64,000 bases of DNA from the NCBI GenBank assembly GCA_030248215.1, contig JASANG010001117.1, positions 149,501-213,500 on the forward strand, given 5' to 3'. This stretch comes from Enoplolaimus lenunculus. Its lineage: Eukaryota > Nematoda > Enoplea > Enoplida > Thoracostomopsidae. Shown here piece after piece: positions 53,401 to 64,000 of this stretch (the stretch's first letter is position 1; every line of letters starts with the position of its first letter). The notes under the pieces were generated by a model. The model ran no database searches. It was not told the origin of the DNA and saw only the letters and a program-made list of their open reading frames with translations. Position numbers and translations under genes: made by a program.

Positions 53401-56400
53401 TTTTGCTCTATTATTTGTGAAATAACCTTAGTCGAACATAGATATTTATTTTATTTGTTGTATTTTAGATTTTCATCAGCGACTGAAGTGAAATCCACCA
53501 TCAATGGCTTATATTCGGAGTACAAGTGGCTTTCAAGAGAGATTCTTAAAAATTAGCAAAGTTAAGAAAACGGCCAAATTATAATACCGGAATTTTTAAA
53601 TCCGGTAAAAATTTACCGGAACCGGAAGGTGAAAAAATGCCGGAACCGGAACCGGAATTCCGGTTGCACCCTGACCTACATCTTTCATATTACACGAAGG
53701 CGACTGCATAGAGAGCTGCGGCGCATCCGGATTTTCTAGACGAAGAAGCTGTGCGTAGGAGGAGTTCAATATTAATAATGGTTTATTCTTAAATCTCAGT
53801 ATAATAGAAACCTAAGCCAAAGTACAGTATCTTTTAAACTTACGCGCTTAACATTATATTTTTAACGACCGCAACGTAGCTAGAAATTTAGAAACAACGA
53901 GCTTACCATTCACAAAAAATTTGAAGGAAGAAGTGTTCGTATGACGCCAACAGATAAAGGTTTGAAAAACCGTCGTATACAACAATCGCAAAGCGAGGTT
54001 GTCACCAAACTGAGTGACATCAATGGCTACGCCCTTGCATGACAAAGTCACTGCAACGTTTCAAAACAAAATATCCTTGCAAGCAGCACTCACCTTAGCC
54101 AAAATCTGTTCTATAATTTGTGTCATCTGTGCCTGTTTCTCGTCAGTTGGTAATGTTTTTGATTTAGTTCTGTCAACATTTTCCGTCAATTGCTTCTCTT
54201 TGCCGGACGGACTGTTTGTTTTTGCTGCAGTAACAATCCCACCATCCATAGAAGCCCACGGAGCGTTATTTGTACCATCCACGTTGCGTTTCTCTGGTGG
54301 TACGTTATCACGCCCGCCATAGTCTTTATCTGTACGAACAGCAGCTGTGATGGTTAAAGTATTTCGATTTAATATTTTACTGTTTATATGCTCTAAAAAG
54401 CGCACCACAATCGCTAGTTCGGTATTAACATTGAAAGTTTGCAAGCACAGTAACCTTTCAATTCACGTCTATGTGGGTGAAATATATAGTAACTTACAAT
54501 TTTACTCAATCCGCTGTTTAAAATTAATGTCCCATTCCCAACTCGGTGACTGGAGCTCAAAATCAGGCTCACAGCCACACCAAACTCCAAGGGAAGGGCA
54601 AAACCATAATTCACAGAGTAGCTTATCCCATGGCTCTGATCTGACTGCGAGCCCGCTCACCATACCGCTAATCAAAAACTCAAATCAGTTTTGTGACCAT
54701 TTAAAATGCTGTAGAATACGCATCTTTGACTCATTCAATTTGCATGTTACATTTTTTACCATCATTACATTTTCGTTTGCCAAACTGACTGATGTTCATA
54801 AGAACGTGTCGTAACCTCAAAGCTTACCCGGTTCATTCGGCATATCTTTTCGTTGCCGATTCAACGATTCCATCAACATTAACCGAATATCGTCGTTGCT
54901 TGATTGCATTTCTTTTGCTCGTTTCACTTCTCTAACAAGACGCTCAAGGTCTGCAAAACCAGTACAATACCCAAAATCATGTTACTACGACCAAATGTTT
55001 GCTTATAAGTTCTCTGCTATTCCACCCCAGTTGACCTGTTCATTAAGACAGAAGCAATTTGCGTATGAGTAGCATTATATGACGCCAGATTTAACGTCGC
55101 GCATCAATATTGTAGGTCGATGGAGCGTGTCGGTATATGTGCACGTAAGTGTGTGTAAAGCAAATATTGCCAAGCCAATGCACATATACCGGTATAAGAA
55201 GTTGTTGCAATGACCGCGTGGTGTAGTGGTTGCATGCTTGGCTCGAGCGCAAGAGGGCCGAGGTTCGATTCCCGGCGTGGTCATTAACTATGGGCAAAAC
55301 TTCAAACAGGGGTCGTGCAGACCGTTAGTACCAACAGAGCGTATATGCAGTCGTAACTTTTTGTGTCAATATCATACGTACCTAGCGGGGGCACAAAGTC
55401 CGGAAACGGAAACATGAATTTAAGAAATTCCACAACCTTTCTTTCACCTACATTTCACACCGCCAACCCCAGGTGATGGGGGATGGCGACTGTCCTTCGT
55501 AAAAGCAGCCGAAATAAACCCTACATCAAACGGGCATTTTGTTTTTGAGGAATATAACACAGAACGCAAGTTTGTCGGCAAGAGATCAAAACCAGTAAGC
55601 ATAATCCTTAGTAACTGAGCCATGTAAATAAGTAGATGATTTAGCTGTTAATATGTAGTATCGATACACTTACAATCGGCAAGAACCATACACAGCAGAG
55701 GAAAGCACAACTAATCATATATCTACATCTGCAAATCAACCAATGATAGGATGCCACTTTTTACCGGGGCGGCGCCGTCCGACGCGTCAAACACCATGCG
55801 GTTTCATACGTTTAGTATCCTCCAGCATTAATATATCATTTTGTTTACGTAAAATTCAGAAGCATAAAAATTAGCTGTTTACGACCCTAAAAGTGCTAAA
55901 CATAGGCTGTTGTACAGTTTCCCTCTTACATTTAGGATTAAAGCTTATATACGCTTAGGTAAGCCTTTTCGAAATATAAGTCCACGCTTGAGGCTAACTC
56001 TTCGAGGGGAAAGCGTACAACAGCCTAAACATACCACTGCCGCATCGGCCACCAGCTCCCGGTCCAGAACTGATGTCTTGATTCTGTTCACGAGTAGGCG
56101 AATTATCTCTTGACTCCGGTTCAGGACTCAACGAAGTTACTTTGCTGCCATCGTCGTTTGCATATTTAATTCGTTCAAATCGAATATTCAAACGTTTACG
56201 GGCAGCATTTGCTTGACGCGCCGGGGGACCATAGTCACACTCGCTGTCTAGGTCGATAACACTTCTAGCAATGTGAGCTAGTTGGGCGTCCGAAGCACAT
56301 TTTTCGACGTCAAAATCAGGCATAAACGCTTCATTACTTGGTTTTAGGATTTCGTCGATTAGCTCAACTAATACGGACATTTCGACCTCTTCCTCAAGCG

Positions 56401-59400
56401 AACGTAAGCTGTTTAGTGTTGCCGGCCGATTCAACGGAACCTTAAATCATTAAAAATGGGTAAGTAGAGACGCAGATGCAAACGTAAACATTCAATGCTA
56501 ACCGCGCCTTCACGCAACGCAGGCGCAAACGCGGAATATTATTAGCTGTAGCCGCTCGCACTTGCGTGTATTTGCCCGAGATAATTGAGCACTTACTTTG
56601 ACCGCCACTGCTCACTGGGTTTTAAGGCTACTCGCGATTCTGAGGAAGCCACGGGGCGACCATCCCCACCTTTGGGGGATAAACTAGAGGACGCTAAATA
56701 TGGTAAAGAAAGTTGTGCCGTCGATAGGTACGCAGAATCTAAATTTTTTTATGCAGGTCAGCTGTACGGACATGGATTTCATGCACCACATAAAAATATC
56801 CGTAAATTATAGATGACAAATCTGCAAATATTGCAAACTGTATTTTTGCACTTGCAGAAGAAGTACACAAAAGGTGAACGAGTCAACTGGTAAGAAAAAT
56901 CAAAGTTACGAGACGCCAATAAGCGAGGGTCCCTCTATCCCCTTTAGCAAAACATAGCAGGACTCGGATTACAGCTCAATTTCCATTCAAAAAATCAAAA
57001 TACTTCATACGAACAATACGTTAATGCTGTCACTACCATTTAAACGGCAAAATCATCTGTTTTCTATTTTCAAAATCAACTCATCAACGTTAAATCTTAG
57101 AATTTAAGAGTGACTTATTTTTAACCATAACAATATTAGTTTATTTCATTTGGTACAAACATTTCATTTTCATTGCAAGCAGTACAAAATAACGTACCTC
57201 ATTATCGATTAGTGATTTCTGTAACCATTTGATATGTTCGAGTTTAAAGTTAAATTTATCCTGGATCCGACGCATTACCAGCGGTGACCAGCCGGCATAA
57301 AAATTGTCCACCGGCACATCAGAGCTACGTATTGAACAATAGTCGGTGTATGGCGGCGGGGGTAAAGATGCTTCGATTGACGTAAAAGATCTGCACCGTA
57401 AAGAATAATATCCACTATCTGGATTGGATCTGACATACGTTGGGATTTGTTTTGCTATCTCTGCAATGTAGCGAGCTTTTTCGGCCTGAACAAAGCAAAC
57501 CGGTGCATACGCAGAAGATAAACAATAACATTAAGATAACCAAATACATATTAAGTAGTCGTCTAATGAATAGCTACAATCCACGTTCGATATTGCGTAA
57601 TCAAAACTTCTGAAACAAGTGCCGAAAAAGCTTGACCTGGTCATGTCAAAAAGTTTATCTATGTAAATCAATAGTCGATAATGGCTGGGTTTCTGAAATC
57701 TTACTTAAGTAAATACTTGAATTTTCGTGCACAACTAAACAAGCGCCAAATAACCGACAATGGCTGGGTTTCCAAAACCGTACTTAAGTACAACTTAGTA
57801 CCTAAGTACGTGCTAAGCAATTAATTAACCATTTTGTCGTTTTTAAAGCGTACTTAAGTTAAGTAAATACTTAAGTAAGATTTCGGAAACCCAGCCTTGT
57901 CATGACAAGAAACTAAGAGTTTTGCTTTATATTAAGGATGCATGATGAGTCTACAATTTCAATTAGACTTAGGTTAGTATGCCTGAGCGGTTAATTTGTA
58001 GTACATCTAATTCAGTCAGCGAGCTAAGTATTTACTTAAGTACGCTTTAAAAACGGCAAAATAGTTAAGCAATTACTTAGTCGGTACTTTAGTACTAAGT
58101 CGTCCTTATGTAGGGTTTCAGAAACCTTGCCAATGACCCTTTGAACAAAAGTGTGCAACTTCCTAAAATGCGCGTGGCACGAAAGTACAACCTCGCAACA
58201 TAAACGTACAATGTTTTATACTATTCGTCGCAACAACATTTGCCTGCTTTCAAGGTTTCAACACCCCCCTCACCATAACGGGTACATTGTATCCAACACA
58301 GAATGCACCCAGTTGCATGCTCTTGTTAAAATATGCATCATCCACTCCTGGCTTAATCAACTGAAATGCAACAAACCGAAAAACAACAGTTTTCAATGAT
58401 TTTTCGACCTCACACAGAAACTAAAATATGTACCAAAAGTGTAGGTACCTTTTCAGAATAAACAAAATCCGGCCTTTTAATTTTCGGAGCGGGGGCGCCT
58501 TCTGCATCACGCCGTTGAGTTGGCGGTTGCCCTTGTTCCATTAGCTCGTGCTCAAGCAATAGATTATTGATTGCGGTTAACTGATCATGTTCAATTCCTC
58601 CAAGTTCAGCCAACTGACGCAGCATATCCTCACGTTGAATGGTCATAGGCTGATTTGAACGCATGTTATTGTTAGGCAGTTCATTAAAGTCAGGCCTGCC
58701 AACTATGGGTAACCTTGGCCCGAACGATCCTTGCCCGAAAGGCGACATATTAAATTGCGGCTGCACCGGACCGCATGGCACCATTCCACCGAATCCAGGA
58801 CGGGCCCCCAGACTTAACGGTGGCACCGGAGCCCCAAATGAGGGCGCATGTATCTCAGTACCTAACACCGGTGGCATAACGTTGCTTGATCCAACGCCGA
58901 AACCACTGTTTGATACGGGCGGACGATTTATTTCGCCACTCGGGGCCAAAGTTGTGTTGTCACCAAAGCTTACTGGTCGTTCAGAACTACCGACGGTTCC
59001 GGGTAAAGCACGTCTTTCTCCGCTGCGCCGTTCATCATTATCCTGTTGCAAACTTTGCACGCTACGATTTTCATCTGACCGTTCGTCAATATCACCACGG
59101 TTGTTGTCATGGGGATTATTGGTTACAGAGCGTCCAGTTCCACGAATTGAAACGTGGTCACGGTCGCGCGACGAACTGTCTTGCGAGGTTGGTTCGCGGG
59201 ACTTTGACGACGATATTCCTCGTTCACGTGATTCGTGCTCACGATCACGTGAAGATCGCTCACGATCACGTGAACGAGAAGAACGATCCCGTGTGTGCGA
59301 CGAGCGATCACGCTCACGCGACGTTTGCCTACTGCGATCACGTGACCGATCTTGACGTTGATCGCGATCACGTGATCGACGATCACGGTCATGTGATCGC

Positions 59401-62400
59401 GACCTCGAGCGTCGCCGCGAACGTTCCGATCGATTACGAGATCGACTACGGCGGTTTCTACGCCCAGAATCATCATCTCGTGTTCGAGAACGAACATCCT
59501 CGTCGCGTTCACGAGACGGTGTACGGCGTCGATTAGTGTGGTTGCGGTCACCGCTTTTTGCGTTATTATCAATTTCCGTTGATTTTGAATTCTCTGAAAT
59601 TCAAACTCAACCCCCGCCCGTTATACTTCGAGAGATCGCAGAGTAATTTTGGTCTCGGCAATTCTTTTTGCTACAAACTTACGTGTGTTAGAAAGTGATT
59701 AAGCCTTATTAATAGACCGCTGTCTTTAATCGAAGACGTTTGACGTAGGTAATCGATGGTCGTGTAAATCTGTTGATATATTTTTTACACATGAACCCCA
59801 ACATCTATCGATTGGATTACTGCTTAGTTTGCTACAGAGTATATACAGAGTCGTTTCAATTCTAATCAACAATAATGAATTAAGGAAATAATAATTTAGA
59901 TTTTCGCGCCGCTGACCGGGCCAAATTTATTCTAAAACCCGTTGAGACCTCCTGGTTTGATATCAGATGCATATTTACAATTTCTCCACATGACGCATTC
60001 GGTTTTAAAGGGTTGTAGACACCATATCATTCAGGCATCGCGCAAAACGATGGCAAAGGTACGGAATATCGACATATGGGAAACAAAGTGACATGCCTTT
60101 TGAGGGGGGTGGCAAAATACCATATTTCGCGGGAAATGTCCCCTATTCCCCCTGAAATTTTTGTCCGACATACCCTTATCGTTCGTGTTTTCAGGTTCCG
60201 ACTGCGGCTTTGGTTTATGCAGCGCAAGCACTTGCATGCGTTGATCTTTAGGGATTACAATACGCAACGCAATTTCACCACGAGTTTCTTTCGTTTCAAT
60301 TTCGGCTGAATACTTTTCGATCAATTCTTGACGTCTCGTTTCAGACAACGCTTTAAAACTGCACGCGGTGTATTGTGTTTTGTGACGAACTTCCTAAAAC
60401 ACACACAAAAACAAATCGATTTGACAAATAACACTGTCATTTTCTGTTCATCTTCGACGTCTTAGAAACGGCTGAAATACACTGTTGATGTTTCCTGGTA
60501 ACCAAATGTGACCAAAACTGAAATTCCCACGATACCTAACAAGGACACCGTTTGAATTAAATGATTACACATCAGCGGTTCGTACATCCATCCATATAAA
60601 TATCTGCTAACCATGCTCAGTATCCACAGAAATTATTACAAAAAATAATTTGAAAAACATTCAGTCAACCGTGGTAGCTACAACACTTTCTGTTGAAAAC
60701 GGTTTGCTGTAGTTGCTGAATAACATAACTCTATAGGTATTAGAGATGGCCCAGGGCCTGCCCCGGCACCAGGGCCAAAAAATCACAAGATAACAATGTA
60801 CACGGCATTTCTTATTTTCATGTTGTTTGCTGTAGAGACAACACAATATTATATAGGTTGTTTATTTTCCGGCTGTTGGCCAACATAAACGTACTACGTA
60901 TAGCAAGCTCATTTGACCTCGGTTGGTACCGGCCCCAGCTCCGAATCAACTCTAATAGGCAAGTACGTTATGAGCCTAAACTGTGCGCTAAACGGTTAAA
61001 TTGCTATCTGCTATTGACAACATTAAAAATAGTTATCCAGCAGGGTGTGACCGGATGTTCGGTTCTGGATATATATCCAAGAAAATGCGATATCTGTATC
61101 CGGTTCCGGTGTAAACCTACAGGACGTCGAATATTTACAGTTCCGGTCCCAGATACCATCAAACTGCTTGTGACAAGAGGACATATTTAACATCTCGTTG
61201 CGATTACCTTTCTGGACAAGTAAAGCTGTTAATTTGTTCACTAACAGAAACAGAATGAAAAATCTAAAGCAACAATATTAATTCAGTAAACATATTATAT
61301 TTTATGCGACTCAACTACTGTCAACAGTGCTCATATTTACACACTATGTCCGATTAATATCCAATTCCGGTTTCGGTAAAAATTCCATATCCGGCTTCGG
61401 TTCAAGTAACCGGTGAATTAACATCCAGTCGCACCCTGTTATCCAGCAAGTATGTTGCATGTGTTGTGTTTAGTTTGATGTTACTTTTGCCGTTTCGGCT
61501 GTTCTGAAACTGAAATTGTTAACGGAAGTGCACCAATTAGCAAGTAGGAAAACGGATTTAAGGCAGACAGCAAGCATACTTAACGTATTCCTTCATTATA
61601 TAATGTATTGTATTCATTCCATGCCAAACATTTTATTCCCAACTCAAAAATAGTTTACTCAAAATAGGCGATGTGCGATGCATTTAGATCCTATGCCGAA
61701 TTATAATTGTACGCGTCGGCACAGCTGAAATTTAAACCAGACTCTTCCAACGGGCCAGGCAGTTTCGTCAGTTCTTAGACAGCCGCTTTTATCGAAATAT
61801 CGAATTATTCATCGACTATTACCACTGTACTGACTGCATGTCCACCCGTTGACTAACACCTTATGCCTTAAATGCTTCTGATGGTATCATCTCAAAAATG
61901 TGCATTCGCATCATATGTACGCAGTGTTTAAGTGTCTCGCGTTTGTCCGATAATGAGTACAAGATTCAGTTAAAAAACTATTAGCTATCACCAAAATTAC
62001 AATATTCCACAGTGAGTTAAAAAATCTATAACAAATTAGACCACGCAATGAATATTGTAATACTCAATTAACCAGATTAAGTTTCATTTTTTGCCGAAAT
62101 ACTTAATATCCGGCTCTGGTTATTTGTAGTATTAGGCATTCCGCCGCGATTTCCACCGACAAAAAATCATTAAGTGATAATTCAAAAATGGATTTACCAT
62201 ATACTTCAAACGATGATCATTGTCCAATACATGTCTGAGTACATGACGTGGATTCAATCGCAATTCACACAGCGTACACAAATAACCTGGTTCGTATTCG
62301 TCTTCTGGATCTTCATACTCCGCAATATATTCCAAACCTGAAAACATACACTACCAGATATCAAGTATATCTATATAGGATTCAAATTACACATACTATC

Positions 62401-63732
62401 TTGGAATGACCCAGAAATTTCTTGATCTAAATTAACTTCAATTACACCGTCATATGCGATTTTCGTTTTTAAATTCATAGCGGATCGTAGCCCGCGGAGG
62501 CGCAACTCTCCAACGAAAATTTGATTCCCCCCAAAGGAACCTCTCAGTTCCATCTCCAAGTCTTGTGAATTAGGCCGCATGCCGTTTGTAAAATTGTTTC
62601 AGTAGCCAAAGCTGTGCTGGTACGGGTCTGTAATTGTCATCAGTTTCATTTTGCGTATGGGTCTCACTTGTTTTCGCACGTTTTGCACTTCCTCACAGTC
62701 ACATTATAATGCTATACACCAGGATTCAAAGGAATTCGATTGTAGCTAAAATAAAAAAAATTTCCATCTTGATTCCGACAGTCATTACGGTTTGAAAATT
62801 TCCCCTCTTTTAGGCGGCCTAAAACATCTTTCGCATACATAGTAACTGACCTATTACAGGTTCTGTGATTAACTTTAGCTCTTTCCTAACAAACGCTGTA
62901 TTGCCATCTTCGAAGCCAACCATGTCGGCAGCCAGCAAAGCTAAAATACAGGCATAACGTCAAAATTAAAATATGACAGCAAAAAAGTGAGTAGCATGGT
63001 GCAACCGGAACTCCGGTTCCGGAAGAGAAATTCAATAATTTTCATTATCCGGTTACAAATGAGACTGTATCATATCTTTACTTTAACTTTATAAAATTTT
63101 CCAGTGTGTACTGCCACATTTACTTTTTGCGTCATACACCGTGTCTTATATGTCGTTTTTCTGATACAACACGTATTCTTGAAGTTTGAATTACACAAAT
63201 TTTGCTTCTGCAAAAAGTAGGAACCAAAAATACACAAAAAATAAGTGAATGTCTGTTGTATTGAAACGAATTTTACGGTAGCAAACATTTTTTCATTTTC
63301 CGGCTCCGGTATATCGTAATTCTGGTTTACACTGGTGCTTACTACTTACAATTTGTTTACCTTCGAAAATCTAATCAATGCTTCCGGCCTGGCTTCAGAT
63401 AATGATGCGTAACTGCTTATATAAGTTTCTTAATGCAGCCAAAAGCGCAGAAACTGATCTAAAACGGGAAGACACTCACACTCGGGGAGCAATATAGAAT
63501 GGCTGTTTCTATTTTTCGGAACATTTTGCAATTTTAGTATGCTTAATTCGTATGCAAAATTTTTTGACAGCAAAATGGGGCGGTGCTTTACGTCTCCAAA
63601 CGACTGCTGGTTTACGTCTATCAACGGCTGCTGCCCCACGAATTACAATAAATATCTACGTTTTCTTACTTTTCAAAACGTTGAACGTCGTTGGTATCGA
63701 GTCCAAGTCGTCAATATCCAAGCTTGACTTTT
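50447..63732 (-). CDS. Large zinc-finger / RS-domain nuclear-type protein, 14 exons
   Basis: Exons (minus strand) are 63732-63670, 62940-62851, 62561-62397, 62337-62198, 60393-60174, 59593-58449, 57485-57198, 56440-56035, 54950-54828, 54329-54094, 52799-52586, 52107-51899, 51466-51390 and 51029-50447. All splice phases agree, giving about 1318 residues to TAA. In order the protein shows an acidic N-terminal part, a C-x2-C-x11-H-x5-H finger near residues 126-146 (U1/matrin-like), a long RS/RD domain near 245-345, a Gly/Pro/Met-rich stretch, a PPPPY WW-ligand-type motif near 650, acidic and helical segments, and a Pro/Gly/Met-rich C-terminus ending in a basic PRRW. This architecture fits an RNA-processing or nuclear scaffold protein; that is inference and I cannot name an orthologue. 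The acceptor at 62561 (ACAAG) is weak. The 5' end is probably outside, though a 40-base start exon at 63854-63815 is possible. Introns hold MITEs. Confidence 0.82.
52112..52184. repeat. AAC/AAT microsatellite next to a splice acceptor
   Basis: The repeat reads GTT/TTG on the gene's strand and directly precedes the TTTCAG acceptor of exon 52107, so it forms a pyrimidine-poor but U-rich tract. Confidence 0.9.
52846..52995. mobile_element. Family I MITE
   Basis: CTAGGGAGGCCCCTATATAT and CTAATGGGCC match the I right end. The left end is diverged. Confidence 0.5.
53283..53673. mobile_element. Family L MITE (hAT-like), perfect 8-bp target duplication
   Basis: CAGGGTGCAACCGGAATTAC opens it and AATTCCGGTTGCACCCTG closes it; ACCTACAT flanks both sides. 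CCGGAACCGGAACCGGAA arrays lie inside both ends. It lies in the intron between exons 54094 and 52799 of the large gene. Confidence 0.92.
55128..55336. mobile_element. tRNA-bearing short element with TGT...ACA ends, copy 2
   Basis: It begins TGTCGGTATATGTGCACG and ends AGTACCAACA, with GAGCG on both sides (55123-55127, 55337-55341). The GTATATGTGC/GCACATATAC inverted repeat is perfect. At 55212-55282 a 71-base tRNA-like segment has A box TGGTGTAGTGG, B box GGTTCGATTCC and fully pairing 7-base acceptor halves (GACCGCG with CGTGGTC), while the anticodon and T stems are imperfect. It is a fossil-type element of 209 bp, non-coding, possibly a solo LTR-like or SINE-like unit. It sits in an intron of the large gene. 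Confidence 0.82.
57681..58132. mobile_element. Family E MITE with a second E copy nested inside
   Basis: The outer copy opens TGGCTGGGTTTCTGAAATC at 57681 and closes GGTTTCAGAAACCTTGCCA at about 58132. The inner copy runs 57760-57896 (TGGCTGGGTTTCCAAAACC to GGAAACCCAGCC). Confidence 0.85.
58258..58345. mobile_element. Family H MITE, right-end fragment
   Basis: CGGGTACATTGTATCCAACA, then CACCCAGTTGCATGCTCTTG, match the H right end. Confidence 0.7.
58449..59593 (-). CDS. RS-domain exon of the large gene
   Basis: This 1145-base exon is the largest in the window. It follows AATTTCAG and ends GAAAAG|GTACCT. It encodes Arg/Ser/Asp/Glu-rich sequence with many RS, RD and SRDR dipeptides in its first third, then a polar linker, then a Gly/Pro/Met/Phe-rich section and a helical LLLEHELMEQ-type segment. 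RS domains typically bind other RS proteins or RNA in nuclear speckles and are regulated by phosphorylation. Two other frames are also open because of the biased codons (CGT, GAT, TCA); phase continuity with both neighbouring exons selects this frame. Confidence 0.85.
61041..61439. mobile_element. Family L MITE (hAT-like), 8-bp target duplication
   Basis: CAGGGTGTGACCGGATGTTC opens it and CATCCAGTCGCACCCTG closes it; TTATCCAG flanks both sides. It lies in the intron between exons 62198 and 60393 of the large gene. Confidence 0.9.
62198..62337 (-). CDS. Zinc-finger exon of the large gene
   Basis: The 140-base exon follows TGTTTTCAG and ends at TATATG|GTAAAT. It encodes an acidic lead-in (EYEDPEDEYEPG), then LCTLC, then the His pair HVLDNDH with C-x2-C-x11-H-x5-H spacing. 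U1-type and matrin-type fingers, which bind RNA or protein partners, use nearly the same spacing (C-x2-C-x12-H-x5-H). The whole finger lies in one exon. Confidence 0.75.
62999..63335. mobile_element. Family L MITE, diverged
   Basis: GTGCAACCGGAACTCCGGTT opens it and AATTCTGGTTTACACTGGTG closes it. No target duplication could be read. It lies in an intron of the large gene. Confidence 0.65.
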
Positions 63733-64000
63733 CTGAAAAACCAACCGTGAAAACTGCTTAATATGCACAACGTAGCGTGCTGGAACTGAAACCATATTGC
63801 CGCAACAAGGTGACGATTCAAAACAGGTATTAAGCTGTCAGTTAGCGGCGACATTTTGATGACAAAATTTTAAAATTGAACCAGAAAAATGAAACTAAAT
63901 ATCGTATTCTTAAATTTCGACACGTTCGATCGCATCCGGTTAGAAATAAAGATATTTTCCCTGTTCAGCGATTAACTGAAACAACCACACCAACGACAAT

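Noticed and set aside
55212-55282. A functional tRNA gene
   Set aside because: The acceptor halves pair and the B box is perfect, but the anticodon and T stems do not form, and the segment recurs inside a mobile element.
58663-59536. 216-230-codon plus-strand frames
   Set aside because: Shadow of the RS-domain exon; the minus-strand frame is fixed by splice phase on both sides.
1-64000. Chromosome-end (telomere) reading of the TTAGGC runs
   Set aside because: The hexamers are short, mutated and bounded by transposon ends with target duplications; they are interstitial.
1-64000. Autonomous transposon, LINE, retrovirus-like or Polinton genes
   Set aside because: No reverse transcriptase, integrase, transposase, polymerase or capsid motif was recognised in any frame.

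Overview
This is an AT-rich animal (metazoan) genomic window, most likely from an invertebrate. It has spliced genes with GT-AG introns, a pyrimidine-AG acceptor style (often TTTCAG, with a few AAG), in-phase exon chains and AATAAA signals. It holds no operons, bacterial genes, rRNA genes or CRISPR arrays. The lineage cannot be fixed from the sequence. The TTAGGC hexamer that recurs here is best known as the nematode telomere unit, but here it sits inside transposons and is not evidence of a telomere.

Layout. From 1 to about 11.6 kb there are only repeats and one promoter-like spot. From 11.8 to about 15.5 kb lies a minus-strand gene: two well supported 3' exons with a nearby AATAAA, and two weaker upstream exons. 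From 21.45 to 23.1 kb, possibly reaching a first exon at 25.5 kb, is a minus-strand gene for a small two-pass membrane protein. From 25.5 to 43 kb I see no gene, only dense short DNA transposons, minisatellites and microsatellites. From 43.3 to 50.16 kb is a plus-strand gene for a beta-rich, solenoid-like protein. It converges on a large minus-strand gene (50.45 to at least 63.73 kb, 14 exons) encoding a nuclear-type protein with a U1/matrin-like zinc finger, an RS domain and Pro/Gly/Met-rich regions.

The dominant content is small non-autonomous DNA elements (MITEs). At least ten families recur, and target-site duplications (TSDs) can be read for many copies: family A (TTAGGC core, 8-bp TSD), B (CACTGTAAATT ends, TA), C (TTAAGCCC ends, TTAA), D (GACTC-rich, TA), E (TGGCTGGGTTTC ends), F (GTGACCCGAATAAG ends, TA), H (AAGAGTGTGCAACTC ends), I, J and L (CAGGCCCGTAGCC and CAGGGTGCAACCGG ends, 8-bp TSD, hAT-like) and K (CAGTGGCGGATCC ends). 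No transposase, reverse transcriptase or capsid gene was recognised.

The two observations I rate highest are family A, a MITE whose interior is an oriented array of the telomere-type hexamer TTAGGC, and a 205-209 bp element (two copies) with TGT...ACA ends and 5-bp duplications that carries a tRNA-like Pol III promoter region. One copy of the latter is inserted in a family A element and can be removed on paper to restore that element's end exactly.
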